Shown piece after piece: positions 6,106 through 6,631 of a stretch of DNA of 6,631 bases. Each line of letters starts with the position of its first letter. Position 1 is the stretch's first letter. The position numbers and the translations under genes were made by a program. Below the pieces are notes generated by a model. That model was not told where the DNA came from, did not search any database, and saw nothing but the letters and a program-made list of their open reading frames with translations. The stretch comes from an uncultured Clostridia bacterium (GTDB lineage Bacteria > Bacillota > Clostridia > Oscillospirales > Acutalibacteraceae), in the NCBI GenBank assembly GCA_947565265.1, contig CANOFK010000070.1, positions 1 through 6,631 on the forward strand, in the 5' to 3' direction.

Positions 6106-6130
6106 ATCCGTGCGGCGCCGCCGCATGGGT
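6106..6130 (+). other. Strong GC hairpin in the mreB leader
   Basis: Positions 6106-6116 pair with 6120-6130 around the loop GCC (6117-6119), giving an 11-bp stem with two G-U pairs and a core of TGCGGC/GCCGCA. No T-run follows, so it is not an intrinsic terminator. A leader RNA structure affecting mreB translation or mRNA stability is the likeliest role. It matches no riboswitch or RNA family I recognise. Confidence 0.55.
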
Positions 6131-6152
6131 CGTACCACAACCCCTAAGACCA

Positions 6153-6172
6153 CCGGCCCGGCCGGAGAAAGG
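6153..6172 (+). promoter_or_regulatory. mreB ribosome binding site overlapped by a GC inverted repeat
   Basis: CCGGCC (6153-6158) and GGCCGG (6160-6165) are perfect inverted copies around one base; in RNA a 5-bp stem with a CCG loop is possible. Its last two Gs are the first two of GGAG (6164-6167), which continues into AAAGG (6168-6172), 11 bases before the ATG at 6184. The stem could partly hide the binding site. The site also favours the 6184 start, because no purine-rich sequence precedes the later ATGs. Confidence 0.5.
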
Positions 6173-6183
6173 CAGTTTATATT

Positions 6184-6631
6184 ATGGCAGGCTTTTCGGG
6201 ATTCCTCTCCATGTTCTCCATGTTTTCCAAAGATATCGGCATCGACTTGGGCACCGCCAACACCCTGGTGTTCATGCGGGGCAAAGGCATTGTAATGCGT
6301 GAGCCCTCGGTGGTGGCTGTGGATGTGCGCACCGACGAGGTGCTGGCCGTGGGCAAGCAGGCCAAAGAGATGCTGGGCCGCACCCCCGGCTCCATCGTGG
6401 CCGTGCGCCCCTTAAAGGACGGGGTCATCGCCGACTTTGACGTGACCGCCGCCATGCTCAAGTACTTTATCAAAAAGGCCCTGAAATCTGGGGCCCTCAG
6501 CCGCCCGCGCATCATCATCTGCATCCCCTCCGGGGTAACGGAGGTAGAGCGCCGGGCCGTAGAGGACGCCGCCCGCCAGGCCGGCAGCAACAATGTGGAC
6601 CTGATGGAAGAGCCCATGGCCGCGGCGGTAG
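6184..6631 (+). CDS. mreB: Rod-shape protein MreB, N-terminal part, cut by window edge
   Basis: MreB is the bacterial actin that forms membrane-bound filaments and guides sidewall peptidoglycan synthesis in rod-shaped cells. There are 149 codons before the window ends, out of a usual length near 340. The frame reads [13 protein letters not shown] (residues 18-30), the actin-fold phosphate-1 loop that binds ATP. It continues with [16 protein letters not shown] (32-47), [21 protein letters not shown] (65-85), [20 protein letters not shown] (110-129) and MEEPMAAAV (141-149), all standard family blocks. The start at 6184 gives the extension [12 protein letters not shown], which is Phe- and Met-rich and could be an amphipathic membrane-binding helix like that of E. 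coli MreB. In-frame ATGs at 6211 and 6220 would give shorter N-termini, the latter like that of Thermotoga MreB, but they lack ribosome binding sites. Transcription probably starts from the promoter near 6020, with a structured leader between. Confidence 0.97.
   Translation, partial: MAGFSGFLSMFSMFSKDIGIDLGTANTLVFMRGKGIVMREPSVVAVDVRTDEVLAVGKQAKEMLGRTPGSIVAVRPLKDGVIADFDVTAAMLKYFIKKALKSGALSRPRIIICIPSGVTEVERRAVEDAARQAGSNNVDLMEEPMAAAV

Noticed and set aside
5706..6140. 144-codon minus-strand frame across the dut end and the mreB leader
   Set aside because: It is antisense to the dUTPase motif region and to a strong plus-strand promoter. The protein is Arg/Pro/Cys-rich and looks non-coding.
1..6631. 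CRISPR array, insertion sequence, prophage or defence island
   Set aside because: There are no regularly spaced repeats, transposase or integrase motifs, or terminal inverted repeats. All five genes are recognisable core genes.

Overview
The window looks like chromosomal housekeeping DNA from a high-GC member of the Clostridia, most likely in or near the Oscillospiraceae. I infer this from Firmicutes-type protein sequences, GC-rich coding DNA broken by AT-rich spacers, strong AGGAG-type ribosome binding sites, GTG and TTG starts, and sigma-A-like promoters. The lineage comes from style and protein resemblance, not from a search. I see no mobile element, CRISPR array, tRNA or rRNA.

Layout: (1) Positions 1-1970, minus strand: glycogen/maltodextrin phosphorylase, cut by the window edge just after its PLP-binding lysine. 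(2) Positions 1971-2335: an AT-rich divergent spacer with candidate promoters for both directions. (3) Positions 2336-5187, plus strand: a two-gene operon with a 4-base overlap. It holds an unusually long ZapA-like division protein with a coiled-coil extension, then a long U32-family protein with a DUF3656-like region, probably an RNA hydroxylase of the RlhA/TrhP kind. (4) Positions 5188-5467: a spacer with repeated TGTGGAAAA-type doublets and nested GC hairpins. (5) Positions 5468-5908: dUTPase. (6) Positions 5909-6183: a spacer with a near-consensus promoter and a structured leader of about 150 bases. (7) Positions 6184 to the edge: the N-terminal part of MreB.

The genes do not form one pathway. 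GlgP handles storage-carbon mobilisation, ZapA and MreB act in division and cell shape, the U32 protein probably acts in RNA modification, and Dut cleans the nucleotide pool. No clearly undescribed system is evident. The points most worth a second look are non-coding (the mreB leader and the doublet repeats downstream of the U32 gene), together with the enlarged ZapA.
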